Source: Massilia endophytica (lineage in GTDB: Bacteria; Pseudomonadota; Gammaproteobacteria; Burkholderiales; Burkholderiaceae_D). Taken from it: a DNA stretch of 64,000 nucleotides. The first letter of the stretch is position 1; every line of letters starts with the position of its first letter. The stretch is from positions 5,208,001 to 5,272,000 of the forward strand of contig NZ_CP088952.1 of the NCBI RefSeq assembly GCF_021165955.1, written 5' to 3'. This document shows positions 53,156-62,578 of this stretch, in pieces. The notes beneath the pieces are model-generated. The model searched no databases, was not told the DNA's origin, and worked only from the letters and a program-made list of their open reading frames with translations. Made by a program: the position numbers and the translations under genes.

Positions 53156-54064
53156 CCGCTCCATGAATTCCTGCAGGGTGTCGATGCCGCGCAGCTGGAG
53201 GATGGTGTTGCGCACGGCCGCTTCCAGCAGCACCGCGATGTTGCGGCCGGCCGCCACGGGGATCACGACCTTGCGGATCGGCAGGCCCAGCACGTCTTCC
53301 GTGGGGAACTGGAAGGGCAGGCGTTCCACTTCCTCTTCCAGCGCCGAGCGGCGCACGAGGTGCACGATCAGCTTGAGGCGCATCTTGCGGCGCACGGCGG
53401 TCTCGCCGAAGATGGCCTTGATGTCCAGCAGGCCCAGACCACGCACTTCGAGCAGGTTCTGCAGCAGCGGCGGGCAGCGGCCTTCGATCATGTTCGGCGC
53501 GATGCGCGAGAACTCCACGGCATCGTCCGCCACCAGGCCGTGGCTCCGGGAGATCAGTTCCAGGCCCAGCTCGCTCTTGCCGAGGCCCGAGTCGCCCGTA
53601 ATGAGCACGCCCACGCCCAGCACGTCCATGAACACGCCATGCATGATGATGCGCTGGGCCAGCTTCTTGGACAGGTAGACGCGCAGGAAGTCGATCACCT
53701 GGGCCGCGGGCAGCGGCGTGGAGAACAGGGGAATATTCTTCTCGTCGCAAATGGCGAGAATGTCCGGCGGCGTTTCCAGGCCCTGGGCGATGATGAGGGC
53801 GGGCGGTCCGCCCGCAATCAGCTCGCCGATCACATGGGCGCGCGTGAGCGATTTGAGGCGCTGGTAGTAGTTGATTTCCTGATGGCCGAAGACCTGGATG
53901 CGGCCGGGGTGGATGGTGTTGAGGTGGCCGACCTGGTCGGCGGCCGAGGCCACGTCCCCGGAGATGAGGCGCTCGCCGCCGGGGAAACCGGCAAACCAGC
54001 CCAGCTGCAAAGTCTCGCGATTGTCGTCGTAGAGGCGTTGTATCGTCAGCGGGGTTTGCAGCAT
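53129..54064 (-). CDS. hprK: HPr kinase/phosphorylase
   Basis: Phosphorylates and dephosphorylates a seryl residue of HPr in response to metabolic state; 311 residues. The C-terminal kinase domain has Walker A GDSGLGKS (157-164), the catalytic histidine in MHGVFMD (H142) and the signature EVRGLGLLDIKAIFGE. ptsN lies 32 nt upstream. The last codons are part of the tandem repeat described separately, so the gene's 3' end was the source of, or was rebuilt by, the array. Confidence 0.95.
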   Translation of the reverse strand: MLQTPLTIQRLYDDNRETLQLGWFAGFPGGERLISGDVASAADQVGHLNTIHPGRIQVFGHQEINYYQRLKSLTRAHVIGELIAGGPPALIIAQGLETPPDILAICDEKNIPLFSTPLPAAQVIDFLRVYLSKKLAQRIIMHGVFMDVLGVGVLITGDSGLGKSELGLELISRSHGLVADDAVEFSRIAPNMIEGRCPPLLQNLLEVRGLGLLDIKAIFGETAVRRKMRLKLIVHLVRRSALEEEVERLPFQFPTEDVLGLPIRKVVIPVAAGRNIAVLLEAAVRNTILQLRGIDTLQEFMERQRQAMSGD

Positions 54065-54096
54065 GGGTTTGCCTAAGGGAATAATGACGCCTTAGT

Positions 54097-54579
54097 TTAA
54101 CCCGCCGCCTGCAAGCTGGGTTGCCAATTCACGATGCGGCTGTGCACGGATTTGGGGTCGGGGTCGGTGGTGAGCGCCGCGCGGAAGGCGTCGTCCGAGA
54201 ACATCTCCGCAATCTCGGACAGGATCTCCAGGTGCTGCTGGGTCACATGGTCCGGAATCAGGAGGAAGAACAGCAGGTTGACGGGCTTGCCGTCCGGCGA
54301 TTCAAAGGGAATCGGCTCGGCCAGGCGCACGAAGGCGGCCAGCGGCGACTTCAGGCTCTTGGAACCCTTGATGCGGCCGTGCGGAACGGCCACACCATGC
54401 CCCAGGCCGGTGGAACCAAGCCGCTCTCGCGCGAACAGGTTGTCGGAAACGGTGGAGCGGGCGATACCGCAGTTATTCTCGAAAATCAGGCCGGCTTGCT
54501 CGAAAGCGCGCTTCTTGCTGGAGACTTCCAGATCCAGCTGGACGTTTTCGAGCGAGAGAATTTTGCTCAGGTTGTTCAT
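54097..54579 (-). CDS. ptsN: Nitrogen-regulatory PTS IIA protein PtsN
   Basis: EIIA-Ntr (160 residues), the terminal acceptor of the nitrogen PTS phosphorelay. The phosphorylated histidine is in GVAVPHGRIKG, and the fold continues NLLFFLLIPDHVTQQHLEILSEIAEMF. ATG 54579 was chosen; an upstream start adds nine residues. It heads ptsN-hprK-rapZ on the minus strand. In related genomes it normally follows hpf in the rpoN cluster. Confidence 0.94.
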   Translation of the reverse strand: MNNLSKILSLENVQLDLEVSSKKRAFEQAGLIFENNCGIARSTVSDNLFARERLGSTGLGHGVAVPHGRIKGSKSLKSPLAAFVRLAEPIPFESPDGKPVNLLFFLLIPDHVTQQHLEILSEIAEMFSDDAFRAALTTDPDPKSVHSRIVNWQPSLQAAG

Positions 54580-54837
54580 AACGCGACGTGGAATGGTGCG
54601 ACGCACAAAGATGGCATGCGTGCGGAATTATAGGCCTGTTTGAGGCCGCTGGCATCCGTTTTCGCTTGCCGCCAAGCCACGCGGGACCGGCGTGGCACCA
54701 CCAGGAACTGTCCTTTTTTCCGAAACAGCTATTTCCACACAAAAAACGCCTGCGATACGAATTTTTCGCCAGCGCAAGCGCCTTTCCACCGATTTTTGCG
54801 CGCTTTGCCGGGCTTGGCTTGATCCAGGGCAAAAAAA

Positions 54838-55668
54838 CTACTGGCGCGCGTTGCGCAGGTTGGATGGGCGCTGCGCACCACTAAAGTTGGTACGCCAGGG
54901 ATTAATATCAAGGCCGCCCCGTCGGGTATATCGCGCATAAACGGTCAGGTGCTGCGGTTTGCACTGGCGCAAGATGTCCGTGAAGATGCGCTCCACGCAC
55001 TGCTCGTGGAACTCGTTGTGTTCCCGGAAACCGATCAGGTATTTGAGCAGGCTTTCCTGGTCGATCTGCGGGCCCGCGTAGCTGATCTGCACGCTGCCCC
55101 AGTCCGGCTGGCCCGTCACCAGGCAGTTCGACTTGAGCAGGTGGGAAACGAGCGTTTCCTCGACCGGCAGCTCCTCGAAGTTGGCGCGCAGCACTTGCGG
55201 CTGGGGTGCGTAATTGTCCACCTCGATATCCAGGCGGTCGAGCAGCAGGCCTTCCAGCTCGCCCATCTGCAGCTTGCCGAAATCTTCCTGCATGGTCAGC
55301 TGCACGTGCACGTTGCTGCCTGCGGCGGCGGAGAGGTCCTGCTGCAACAGGGTGCGCAGGGCTTCCGGTCCGCCCAGGCGGGTCTGGTTGAAGGAATTCA
55401 GGTAGAGCTTGAAGGACTTCGATTCGATGATGTTGGGCGAATCGGCCGGCACGGTGATCCGCGCGACCGCCACCTGCGGCTTGCCGCGCATGTTCAGCCA
55501 GGAAAGCTCATACGCATTCCACACGTCCACCCCGAAGAAGGGCAGGGTGCCCTGCAGGCCCAGCTCCTCGCGCTTGGTCTGGCGGGGAATGGGGAAGAGC
55601 AGTTCGGGCGCGTAGTCCGTGCGGTAGGCGGAAGTCTTGCCGAGGGGGGATTGGTCGGGAGAGTTCAT
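54838..55668 (-). CDS. queF: NADPH-dependent 7-cyano-7-deazaguanine reductase
   Basis: Reduces preQ0 to preQ1 in queuosine synthesis. The 276-residue length and layout fit the long, E. coli-like QueF with two tunnel-fold domains. The catalytic cysteine is in SNCLVTGQPDWGS, the NADPH/QueF motif is ESKSFKLYLNSFN, and the substrate glutamate/histidine region is EHNEFHEQCVE. The 258-nt gap to ptsN on its 3' side holds no gene I can support. Its upstream gap holds three hairpins. Confidence 0.95.
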   Translation of the reverse strand: MNSPDQSPLGKTSAYRTDYAPELLFPIPRQTKREELGLQGTLPFFGVDVWNAYELSWLNMRGKPQVAVARITVPADSPNIIESKSFKLYLNSFNQTRLGGPEALRTLLQQDLSAAAGSNVHVQLTMQEDFGKLQMGELEGLLLDRLDIEVDNYAPQPQVLRANFEELPVEETLVSHLLKSNCLVTGQPDWGSVQISYAGPQIDQESLLKYLIGFREHNEFHEQCVERIFTDILRQCKPQHLTVYARYTRRGGLDINPWRTNFSGAQRPSNLRNARQ

Positions 55669-55697
55669 GGTTTGCGTTCAGTGATGCAGGGGACAGA

Positions 55698-55819
55698 GGG
55701 GACAGACCCCGGACGGGGTCTGTCCCCGGTGCCTCAGTCGATCACCGAACACAGTTGGCCGACTGTGTTCGGTGGCGGACTGGGATTTCGGGGACAGACC
55801 CTGTTCAGGGTCTGTCCCC
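55698..55819. repeat. Array of three REP-like hairpins, GGGGACAGACCC family
   Basis: Three perfect hairpins in a row between queF and ilvA. The first is GGGGACAGACCCC (55698-55710) with its complement (55715-55727). The second is CACCGAACACAGT (55743-55755) with ACTGTGTTCGGTG (55762-55774). The third is GGGGACAGACCCTG (55790-55803) with its complement (55806-55819). The outer two share the core of the long inverted repeat at 9974-10049; the middle one is unrelated. The array lies just downstream of ilvA on its strand and may also end its transcription. Confidence 0.88.
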
Positions 55820-55830
55820 TCCACTATTTT

Positions 55831-57354
55831 CTACAGGAAGAGTTTATACACCGGATTCTGGGTTTCGTCCCAGTAGCGGTAGCCAAGCGTGGCGAGGAAC
55901 TGTGCGAATTCGTCCATTTCGCCCGGCGGCACCTGCAGGCCGATCAGGATGCGGCCCACGTCGCCGCCTTGCGAGCGGTAGTGGCAGAGCGAGATATTCC
56001 AGTTGGGGGCCATGCTGTTCAGGAAGCGCATCAGGGCGCCCGGGCGTTCGGGGAATTCGAAGCGGTAGAGCAGCTCGTCCTTTGCCAGCGCGCTCTTGCC
56101 ACCTACCAGGTGCCGCAGGTGGGTCTTCGCCAGCTCGTCGTGCGTCATGTCCAGGGTCTGGAAGCCGTCCTCCTCGAAGCGGCGCGCCACGGCGGCCGTT
56201 TCCGAACGCTCCGCGATCTGGATGCCGACGAAGACGTGGGCCTGGTCGCGGTCGCTGATGCGGTAGTTGAACTCCGTCACGTTGCGCGGGCCCACCAGTT
56301 CGCAGAAGCGCTTGAAGCTGCCGCGCTGCTCGGGCATGGTCACCGCATACAGGGCCTCGCGCGCTTCGCCCAGCTCCGCGCGTTCGGCCACGAAGCGCAG
56401 GCGGTCGAAGTTCATGTTGGCGCCGCTGCACACGGTGATAAGGGTCTGGTTCTGCACCGGGTCCTTGCTCAGCTCCGCGCGCTCCACATAGGCCTTGGCG
56501 CCCGCCACGGCCAGCGCGCCGGAGGGTTCGAGGATGGAGCGGGTGTCGGTGAACACGTCCTTGATGGCGGCGCTGATCGCGTCGGTATCGACCACGATCA
56601 CTTCGTCCACGAACTGCTGCGCGAGGCGGAAGGTTTCCTGGCCTACGAGGCGCACGGCCGTGCCGTCCGCGAACAGGCCCACGTCCGCCAGCGTGAGGCG
56701 TTCCCTCGCCTTCAGGCTGCGCGCCATGGCGTCCGAATCCATGGTCTGCACGCCGATCACCTTGATGTCCGGGCGCACCTGCTTCACGTAGGCGCCGATG
56801 CCGGCGATCAGGCCGCCGCCGCCGATGGGTACGAAAATGGCATGGATCGGGCCTGAATGCTGGCGCAGGATCTCCATGCCCACCGTGCCCTGGCCCGCGA
56901 TCACGTCCGGGTCGTCGAATGGGTGCACGAAGGTGAGCTTCTGTTCCTGTTCCAGGGTAATGGCGTGGTTGTAGGCGTCCGTATAGGATTCGCCGTGCAG
57001 CACCACTTCGGCGCCGCGCGCCTTCACCGCATCGATCTTCACGGTCGGCGTGGTGGTGGGCATCACGATCACGGCGCGGCAGCCGAGCCGCGCCGCGGAC
57101 AAGGCCACGCCCTGCGCATGGTTGCCTGCGGAGGCGCAAATGACGCCGCGCTTCAATTGCGCGTCGCTCAGATGGGCCATCTTGTTGTAAGCGCCGCGCA
57201 GCTTGAAGCTAAAGACGTCCTGCATATCCTCGCGCTTGAAATAAATTCGGTTCCGGAAGCGCTGCGACAGGGTCGGCGCCAGTTCCAGCGGCGTTTCGGA
57301 AGCCACGTCGTAGACGCGTGCGGTCAGGATCTTCTTCAGGTAGTCGATAGTCAT
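55831..57354 (-). CDS. ilvA: Threonine ammonia-lyase, biosynthetic
   Basis: A PLP enzyme (507 residues) deaminating threonine to 2-oxobutyrate, committed step to isoleucine. The cofactor lysine is in FSFKLRGAYNKM, the phosphate loop is GGGGLIAGIG, and SAGNHAQGVAL is the substrate loop. The C-terminal ~190 residues hold two ACT-like regulatory repeats (LLYRFEFPERPGALMRFLN), so isoleucine inhibition is expected. ATG 57354 gives the family N-terminus MTIDYLKKILTARVYD; the longer upstream frame is rejected. Confidence 0.96.
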   Translation of the reverse strand: MTIDYLKKILTARVYDVASETPLELAPTLSQRFRNRIYFKREDMQDVFSFKLRGAYNKMAHLSDAQLKRGVICASAGNHAQGVALSAARLGCRAVIVMPTTTPTVKIDAVKARGAEVVLHGESYTDAYNHAITLEQEQKLTFVHPFDDPDVIAGQGTVGMEILRQHSGPIHAIFVPIGGGGLIAGIGAYVKQVRPDIKVIGVQTMDSDAMARSLKARERLTLADVGLFADGTAVRLVGQETFRLAQQFVDEVIVVDTDAISAAIKDVFTDTRSILEPSGALAVAGAKAYVERAELSKDPVQNQTLITVCSGANMNFDRLRFVAERAELGEAREALYAVTMPEQRGSFKRFCELVGPRNVTEFNYRISDRDQAHVFVGIQIAERSETAAVARRFEEDGFQTLDMTHDELAKTHLRHLVGGKSALAKDELLYRFEFPERPGALMRFLNSMAPNWNISLCHYRSQGGDVGRILIGLQVPPGEMDEFAQFLATLGYRYWDETQNPVYKLFL

Positions 57355-57522
57355 AGTCTGCAAAGCTGTGTGAATCGGAGGGACTTGCTTATCAACGGCG
57401 GGTAACCGAGGGGAGGTGCGCCGGCGCCGCGGGTCTGCGGGCGACGGACTGTTCATTCGTGCGGTATGTGCTTGAATCGCTTCATTATAATGGACGGCAC
57501 AAGCCACCTGCATAATCACTGA

Positions 57523-58017
57523 ATGATCGAATCTGCCATCAGCTGGCTGCTGGGCGTTCTGGCGGCGCCGGAAGTGGGGCTGACTTCGGTGTTCATCATC
57601 AGTTTCGTTTCCGCCACCCTCGTACCCCTCGGCTCCGAACCTGCCGTGTTTGCCGTCGTGAAGGCGAACGAAGCCCTGTTCTGGCCCGCCATCGCCGTCG
57701 CCACCTGCGGCAACACCCTGGGCGGGGTGGTCGACTACTGGATCGGCTACTACGCCAAGGCCGCCTTCGCCAAGGAGCGCCAGAGCCGCTGGTTCGGCTG
57801 GCTGGCGCATTACGGCGCCAAGACCATGCTCCTGTCCTGGGTTCCGGCCATCGGCGACCCGCTGTGCACGCTGGGAGGCTGGCTCAAGCTGCCGTTCTGG
57901 CCTTCCGTGGTCTACATGGCCATTGGCAAAATGGCGCGTTATCTCACCATGACCGCGCTATTGCTGTATGTTCCGGACGGCTTCTGGCGTTCTTTGGCGC
58001 ACTTTTTGGGCGGTTAG
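57523..58017 (+). CDS. YqaA-family inner-membrane protein
   Basis: A 164-residue polytopic membrane protein of the YqaA/DedA-related (SNARE-associated) group. Hydrophobic segments include VFIISFVSATLVPLGSEPAVFAV and AIAVATCGNTLGGVVDYWIGYY, with conserved GDPLCTLGGWLKLPFW. DedA relatives are linked to lipid flipping and membrane homeostasis, but the role of YqaA is not settled. Divergent from ilvA. Confidence 0.88.
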   Translation: MIESAISWLLGVLAAPEVGLTSVFIISFVSATLVPLGSEPAVFAVVKANEALFWPAIAVATCGNTLGGVVDYWIGYYAKAAFAKERQSRWFGWLAHYGAKTMLLSWVPAIGDPLCTLGGWLKLPFWPSVVYMAIGKMARYLTMTALLLYVPDGFWRSLAHFLGG

Positions 58018-58139
58018 CCGAATAATATTTCGTTGCTTGACGTTTACGTTACCCAAGCTTGCCATAAGGCCTTGACGCATGGTGCGCCGCAATACGATAG
58101 AATGGTTCCCCCGAAGCGTCACCCATTGTCTTTCGTATA

Positions 58140-61100
58140 ATGAACGCCCCAGCCCAAATCCAGGCCCTCCTGGCCGATTCGCCAGACGGCCACGCTCCCA
58201 CGCGCTTGCGCGAAATCCCCTACAACTACACCTCGTTCTCCGACCGCGAGATCGTGATCCGTCTGCTGGGTGAAGAGTCCTGGTCCCTGCTGGATGAGCT
58301 GCGCGGCGCGCGCCAGACCGGCCGGTCCGCGCGCATGCTGTACGAGGTGCTGGGCGATATCTGGGTGGTGCGCCGCAACCCCTATCTGCAGGACGACCTG
58401 CTGGATAACCCGAAGCGCCGCCAGGAACTGATCGACGCGCTGCAGCACCGCCTGACGGAAGTGGACAAGCGCCGCCTCACCGTGGATGCGGCGGACGACG
58501 ACGCCTTCGCCGTGAAGCGCCGCGAGAATGTGGAAAAGCTGATCAAGGCGGCGCGCCAGGCGGTTGCCGACTTCGGCGAGGAATTCCGCCAGACGTACGA
58601 CCTGCGCAAGCGCGCGGTGAAGGTGCTGGGCCGCTATACGGACAAGCACAATATCTGCTTCGACGGCATGAAGCGCATCACGCACGTCACCGACGCCACC
58701 GACTGGCGCGTTGAGTACCCCTTCGTCGTGCTCACGCCGGACACCGAAGAGGAAATGGCGGGCCTGGTGAAGGGCTGCATCGAGCTTGGCCTCACCATCA
58801 TTCCGCGCGGCGGCGGCACCGGCTACACGGGCGGCGCCATTCCGCTCACGCCCATGTCCGCCGTCATCAACACGGAAAAGCTGCTGACCCTGGGCGCGGT
58901 GGAAATGAAGGTGCTGCCGGGCGTGGACCGCGAATACGCCACCATCTTCTCGGAAGCGGGCGTCATCACCAACAAGGTCTCCGAGGCGGCCGAGAAGGCG
59001 GGCTTCGTGTTCGCCGTCGATCCGACCTCGGCGCATGCTTCCTGCATCGGCGGGAATATCGCCATGAACGCGGGCGGCAAGAAGGCCGTGCTGTGGGGCA
59101 CCGCGCTGGACAACCTGGCTTCCTGGCGCATGGTCGACCCGAACGGCGACTGGCTGGAAGTCACGCGCCTGGACCACAACCTCTCGAAGATCCACGACAC
59201 GCCGCTGGCCCGCTTCAAGCTGGAGTGGACGCATCCCACTGCGCGCGGCGAAGCGAAAGGCGCGCCGTTCAAGACCGAGATCCTTGAAATCGAAGGCCGC
59301 CGCTTCCGCAAGGAGGGCCTGGGCAAGGACGTGACGGACAAGTTCCTCGCTGGCCTGCCCGGTATCCAGAAGGAGGGCTGCGATGGCCTGATCACCTCCG
59401 CGCGCTGGATCCTGCACAAGATGCCCAAGCACACGCGCACCGTCTGCCTGGAATTCTTCGGCCAGGCGCGCGACGCGATTCCATCGATCGTGGAGATCAA
59501 GGACTATCTCGATGGCCTCCCTGCGCAAGGCGAGCAGTTCTCCACCCTGCGCCTGGCGGGCCTGGAGCACCTGGACGAGCGCTACCTGCGCGCCGTGGGC
59601 TACGCCACCAAATCCAAGCGCGGCGTGCTGCCGAAGATGGCGCTGTTCGGCGACATCGTGGGCGACGACGAGAACGCCGTGGCGCTGGCCGCATCGGAAG
59701 TGGTGCGCCTGGCGAACACCCGCGTGGGCGAAGGCTTCGTGGCCGTGAGCCCGGAAGCGCGCAAGAAGTTCTGGCTGGACCGCGCCCGCACCGCCGCCAT
59801 CGCCAAGCACACCAACGCCTTCAAGATCAACGAGGACGTGGTGATTCCGCTGAACCGCATGGGCGAGTACACGGACGGCATCGAGCGCATCAACATCGAG
59901 CTCTCGGTGAAGAACAAGCTGCAGCTGGCCGAGGCCCTGCGTGGCTTTATTGCGGCCGGAAACCTCCCCGTCGGCAAGAGCGACGACGCCACCGACGACA
60001 AGGTGGGCGACGCCGAGATGCTGGGCGACCGCCCGGCCCAGGCCCTTGCCCTCATCGAGGAAGTGCAGGCCCGCTGGACCTACCTGCTGGAGCACCTGGA
60101 CCAGCCGCTGGCCGAAGCGCGCGATGCGCTGTATGCGTACGGCCTGGGCGAACTGCGAACGGTGTTCGACGCGCGCCTGCAGACCCAGCCCGGCGCGACC
60201 CTTTTCGACGTGGTGCAGGATCGCACCATCCGCATCAGCTGGAAGCAGGAGCTGCGCGCGCCGCTGCGCCAGATCTTCAACGGCGCGGCCTTCAAGCTGA
60301 TCCTGGACGAGGCCACGGCCCTGCACAAGCAGATCCTGCGCGGCCGCGTGTTCGTGGCCCTGCACATGCACGCGGGCGACGGCAACGTGCACACCAACCT
60401 GCCCGTGAATTCGGACCACTACGAAATGCTGCAGGACGCGCACAAGGCCGTAGCGCGCATCATGAAGCTGGCCCGTTCGCTGAACGGCGTGATCTCGGGC
60501 GAGCACGGCATCGGCATCACCAAGCTGGAATTCCTCACTGAGGAGGAGATCGGCGACTTCCGCGACTACAAGCTGCGCGTCGATCCGGAAGGGCGCTTCA
60601 ACAAGGGCAAGCTGCTCAACCTGCCCGGCATGGAAGCCGACCTGCGCAATGCCTACACGCCGTCCTTCGGCCTGATGGGCCATGAGTCGCTCATCATGCA
60701 GCAGAGCGACATCGGCGAAATCGCCAACAGCGTGAAGGACTGCCTGCGCTGCGGCAAATGCAAACCCGTTTGCACCACGCACGTGCCGCGCGCAAACCTG
60801 CTGTATTCGCCACGCGACAAGATCCTGGCGACTTCCTCGCTGATCGAAGCCTTCCTGTACGAGGAGCAGACCCGCCGCGGCATCTCCATCCGCCACTGGG
60901 AAGAGTTCGAGGACGTGGCCGACCACTGCACCGTGTGCCACAAGTGCGTGTCCCCGTGCCCGGTCAATATCGACTTCGGAGACGTGTCCATGAACATGCG
61001 CAACCTGCTGCGCAAGATGGACAAGCGCAGCTTCAACCCGGCCAAATTGGCGACGATGTTCTTCCTGAACGCGACCGATCCGGGCACCATCAACGCGGCG

Positions 61101-62153
61101 CGCCAGACCATGATCGGTTGGGGCTACAAGGCCCAGCGCCTTGGCAACGAGGTATTCAAGAAGGTGGGGCGCAAGCAGACCAAGGCGCCGCCGCCAACGA
61201 CGGGCAAGCCGCCGGTGCGCGAACAGGTGATCCACTTCATCAACAAGAAGATGCCGGGGAACCTGCCGAAGAAATCCGCGCGCGCGCTGCTGGATATCGA
61301 AGACAACAAGATGATTCCGATCATCCGCGACCCGAAGAAGACCAACGCCAACACTGAGGCGGTGTTCTACTTCCCGGGCTGCGGTTCCGAGCGCCTGTTC
61401 TCCCAGGTGGGCCTGGCCACGCAGGCCATGCTGTGGGAAGTGGGCGTGCAGACCGTGCTGCCGCCGGGCTACCTGTGCTGCGGCTATCCCCAGCGCGGCG
61501 CGGGCGACTACGACAAGGCCGAGAAGATGATGACGGATAACCGCGTCCTCTTCCACCGCATGGCCAATACGCTGAACTACCTGGACATCAAGACGGTGCT
61601 GGTGTCCTGCGGCACCTGCTACGACCAGCTGGCGACCTACGAGTTCGAGAAGATCTTCCCCGGCTGCCGCATCATGGACATCCATGAATACCTGCTGGAG
61701 AAGGGCGTGAAGCTGGAAGGCGTGACGGGCACGCGCTACATGTACCACGACCCCTGCCACTCGCCGATGAAGCTGCAGGAAGGCGCGAAGACCGTCAATG
61801 CCCTGATCCAGACCGTGGACAACGTGAAGATCGAGAAGAACGACCGCTGCTGCGGCGAATCGGGCTCCTTCGCCCTGGCCCGTCCCGACATCTCCACCCA
61901 GGTCCGCTTCCGCAAGGAAGAGGAAATGGTGAAAGGTTCCAGCAAGCTGCGCGCGGACGGCTTCGGCGGCGACGTGAAGATCCTCACCAGCTGCCCGTCC
62001 TGCCTGCAGGGCCTGTCGCGCTACAACGAAGACTCCGGCACCACCGCCGACTACATCGTGGTCGAAATCGCCAGGCACCTGCTGGGCGAGAACTGGATGC
62101 CGGAGTACGTGCAGCGTGCCAACGACGGCGGCATCGAGCGCGTGCTGGTATGA
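58140..62153 (+). CDS. Large FAD- and iron-sulfur-containing oxidoreductase (DUF3683 type, D-lactate/glycolate dehydrogenase-like)
   Basis: A 1337-residue multidomain protein. An N-terminal DUF3683 region (about 1-180) precedes an FAD-binding domain (IPRGGGTGYTGGAIPLT) and FAD-oxidase C-terminal domain with metal/substrate histidines (HMHAGDGNVHTNLPV, GEHGIGITK). Two ferredoxin-like clusters follow (CLRCGKCKPVC, CTVCHKCVSPCP), then two CCG domains (LCCGYPQRG, RCCGESGS) as in GlpC/LutA/GlcF. This fuses the subunits of glycolate- or D-2-hydroxyacid dehydrogenases. The likely reaction is oxidation of a D-2-hydroxyacid with electrons to quinone; the substrate is inference. Overlaps the HIT gene by four bases. 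Confidence 0.9.
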   Translation: MNAPAQIQALLADSPDGHAPTRLREIPYNYTSFSDREIVIRLLGEESWSLLDELRGARQTGRSARMLYEVLGDIWVVRRNPYLQDDLLDNPKRRQELIDALQHRLTEVDKRRLTVDAADDDAFAVKRRENVEKLIKAARQAVADFGEEFRQTYDLRKRAVKVLGRYTDKHNICFDGMKRITHVTDATDWRVEYPFVVLTPDTEEEMAGLVKGCIELGLTIIPRGGGTGYTGGAIPLTPMSAVINTEKLLTLGAVEMKVLPGVDREYATIFSEAGVITNKVSEAAEKAGFVFAVDPTSAHASCIGGNIAMNAGGKKAVLWGTALDNLASWRMVDPNGDWLEVTRLDHNLSKIHDTPLARFKLEWTHPTARGEAKGAPFKTEILEIEGRRFRKEGLGKDVTDKFLAGLPGIQKEGCDGLITSARWILHKMPKHTRTVCLEFFGQARDAIPSIVEIKDYLDGLPAQGEQFSTLRLAGLEHLDERYLRAVGYATKSKRGVLPKMALFGDIVGDDENAVALAASEVVRLANTRVGEGFVAVSPEARKKFWLDRARTAAIAKHTNAFKINEDVVIPLNRMGEYTDGIERINIELSVKNKLQLAEALRGFIAAGNLPVGKSDDATDDKVGDAEMLGDRPAQALALIEEVQARWTYLLEHLDQPLAEARDALYAYGLGELRTVFDARLQTQPGATLFDVVQDRTIRISWKQELRAPLRQIFNGAAFKLILDEATALHKQILRGRVFVALHMHAGDGNVHTNLPVNSDHYEMLQDAHKAVARIMKLARSLNGVISGEHGIGITKLEFLTEEEIGDFRDYKLRVDPEGRFNKGKLLNLPGMEADLRNAYTPSFGLMGHESLIMQQSDIGEIANSVKDCLRCGKCKPVCTTHVPRANLLYSPRDKILATSSLIEAFLYEEQTRRGISIRHWEEFEDVADHCTVCHKCVSPCPVNIDFGDVSMNMRNLLRKMDKRSFNPAKLATMFFLNATDPGTINAARQTMIGWGYKAQRLGNEVFKKVGRKQTKAPPPTTGKPPVREQVIHFINKKMPGNLPKKSARALLDIEDNKMIPIIRDPKKTNANTEAVFYFPGCGSERLFSQVGLATQAMLWEVGVQTVLPPGYLCCGYPQRGAGDYDKAEKMMTDNRVLFHRMANTLNYLDIKTVLVSCGTCYDQLATYEFEKIFPGCRIMDIHEYLLEKGVKLEGVTGTRYMYHDPCHSPMKLQEGAKTVNALIQTVDNVKIEKNDRCCGESGSFALARPDISTQVRFRKEEEMVKGSSKLRADGFGGDVKILTSCPSCLQGLSRYNEDSGTTADYIVVEIARHLLGENWMPEYVQRANDGGIERVLV

Positions 62154-62578
62154 GCTGCGACCTGTGCAAGCTGCTGTCCGCGCCCACCGAAGCAGTGGTG
62201 TGGCGCGACGACAGGCTGGCCGTGGTGCTGGTGGACGAACCGGGCTATCCCGGATTCACCCGCGTCGTGTGGAACGAACACGTGAAGGAAATGACCGACC
62301 TGGCGCCGCAGGACCGCGACCACGTGATGCACGCGGTGTGGAAGGTCGAGCAGGCCATTCGCGACACGATGGCGCCGCACAAGGTCAACGTGGCCAGCTT
62401 CGGCAACATGACACCCCACGTGCACTGGCACGTCATCCCGCGCTACACTGACGACGCGCACTTCCCCAACCCCACCTGGGGCGCGAAGCAGCGCGAGGCC
62501 TCGCCCGAATCGCTGGCCGCGCGCAGCGCCATGCTGCCGCGGCTGCGTGCGGCGCTCATCAAACAGCTGGAGTCCTGA
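62150..62578 (+). CDS. HIT-family nucleotide-binding protein
   Basis: A 142-residue histidine-triad protein, probably a nucleotidyl hydrolase or transferase. The triad motif is HVHWHVIP near residue 91-98. The N-terminal MSCDLCKLL carries a CxxC pair sometimes seen in zinc-binding HIT proteins. The start overlaps the oxidoreductase by ATGA, and DUF971 follows with no gap, so the three are a unit. Confidence 0.92.
   Translation: MSCDLCKLLSAPTEAVVWRDDRLAVVLVDEPGYPGFTRVVWNEHVKEMTDLAPQDRDHVMHAVWKVEQAIRDTMAPHKVNVASFGNMTPHVHWHVIPRYTDDAHFPNPTWGAKQREASPESLAARSAMLPRLRAALIKQLES

Noticed and set aside
57355..57810. N-terminal extension of IlvA by about 150 codons
   Set aside because: The extension is antisense to the YqaA-type gene and lacks family similarity; the ATG at 57354 gives the standard IlvA N-terminus.
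58119..62078. 1319-codon open frame on the minus strand
   Set aside because: It lies wholly antisense to the flavin/Fe-S oxidoreductase, whose motifs are intact. High GC removes stops from the antisense frame, and its translation is a low-complexity His/Ala/Val/Gln mix.
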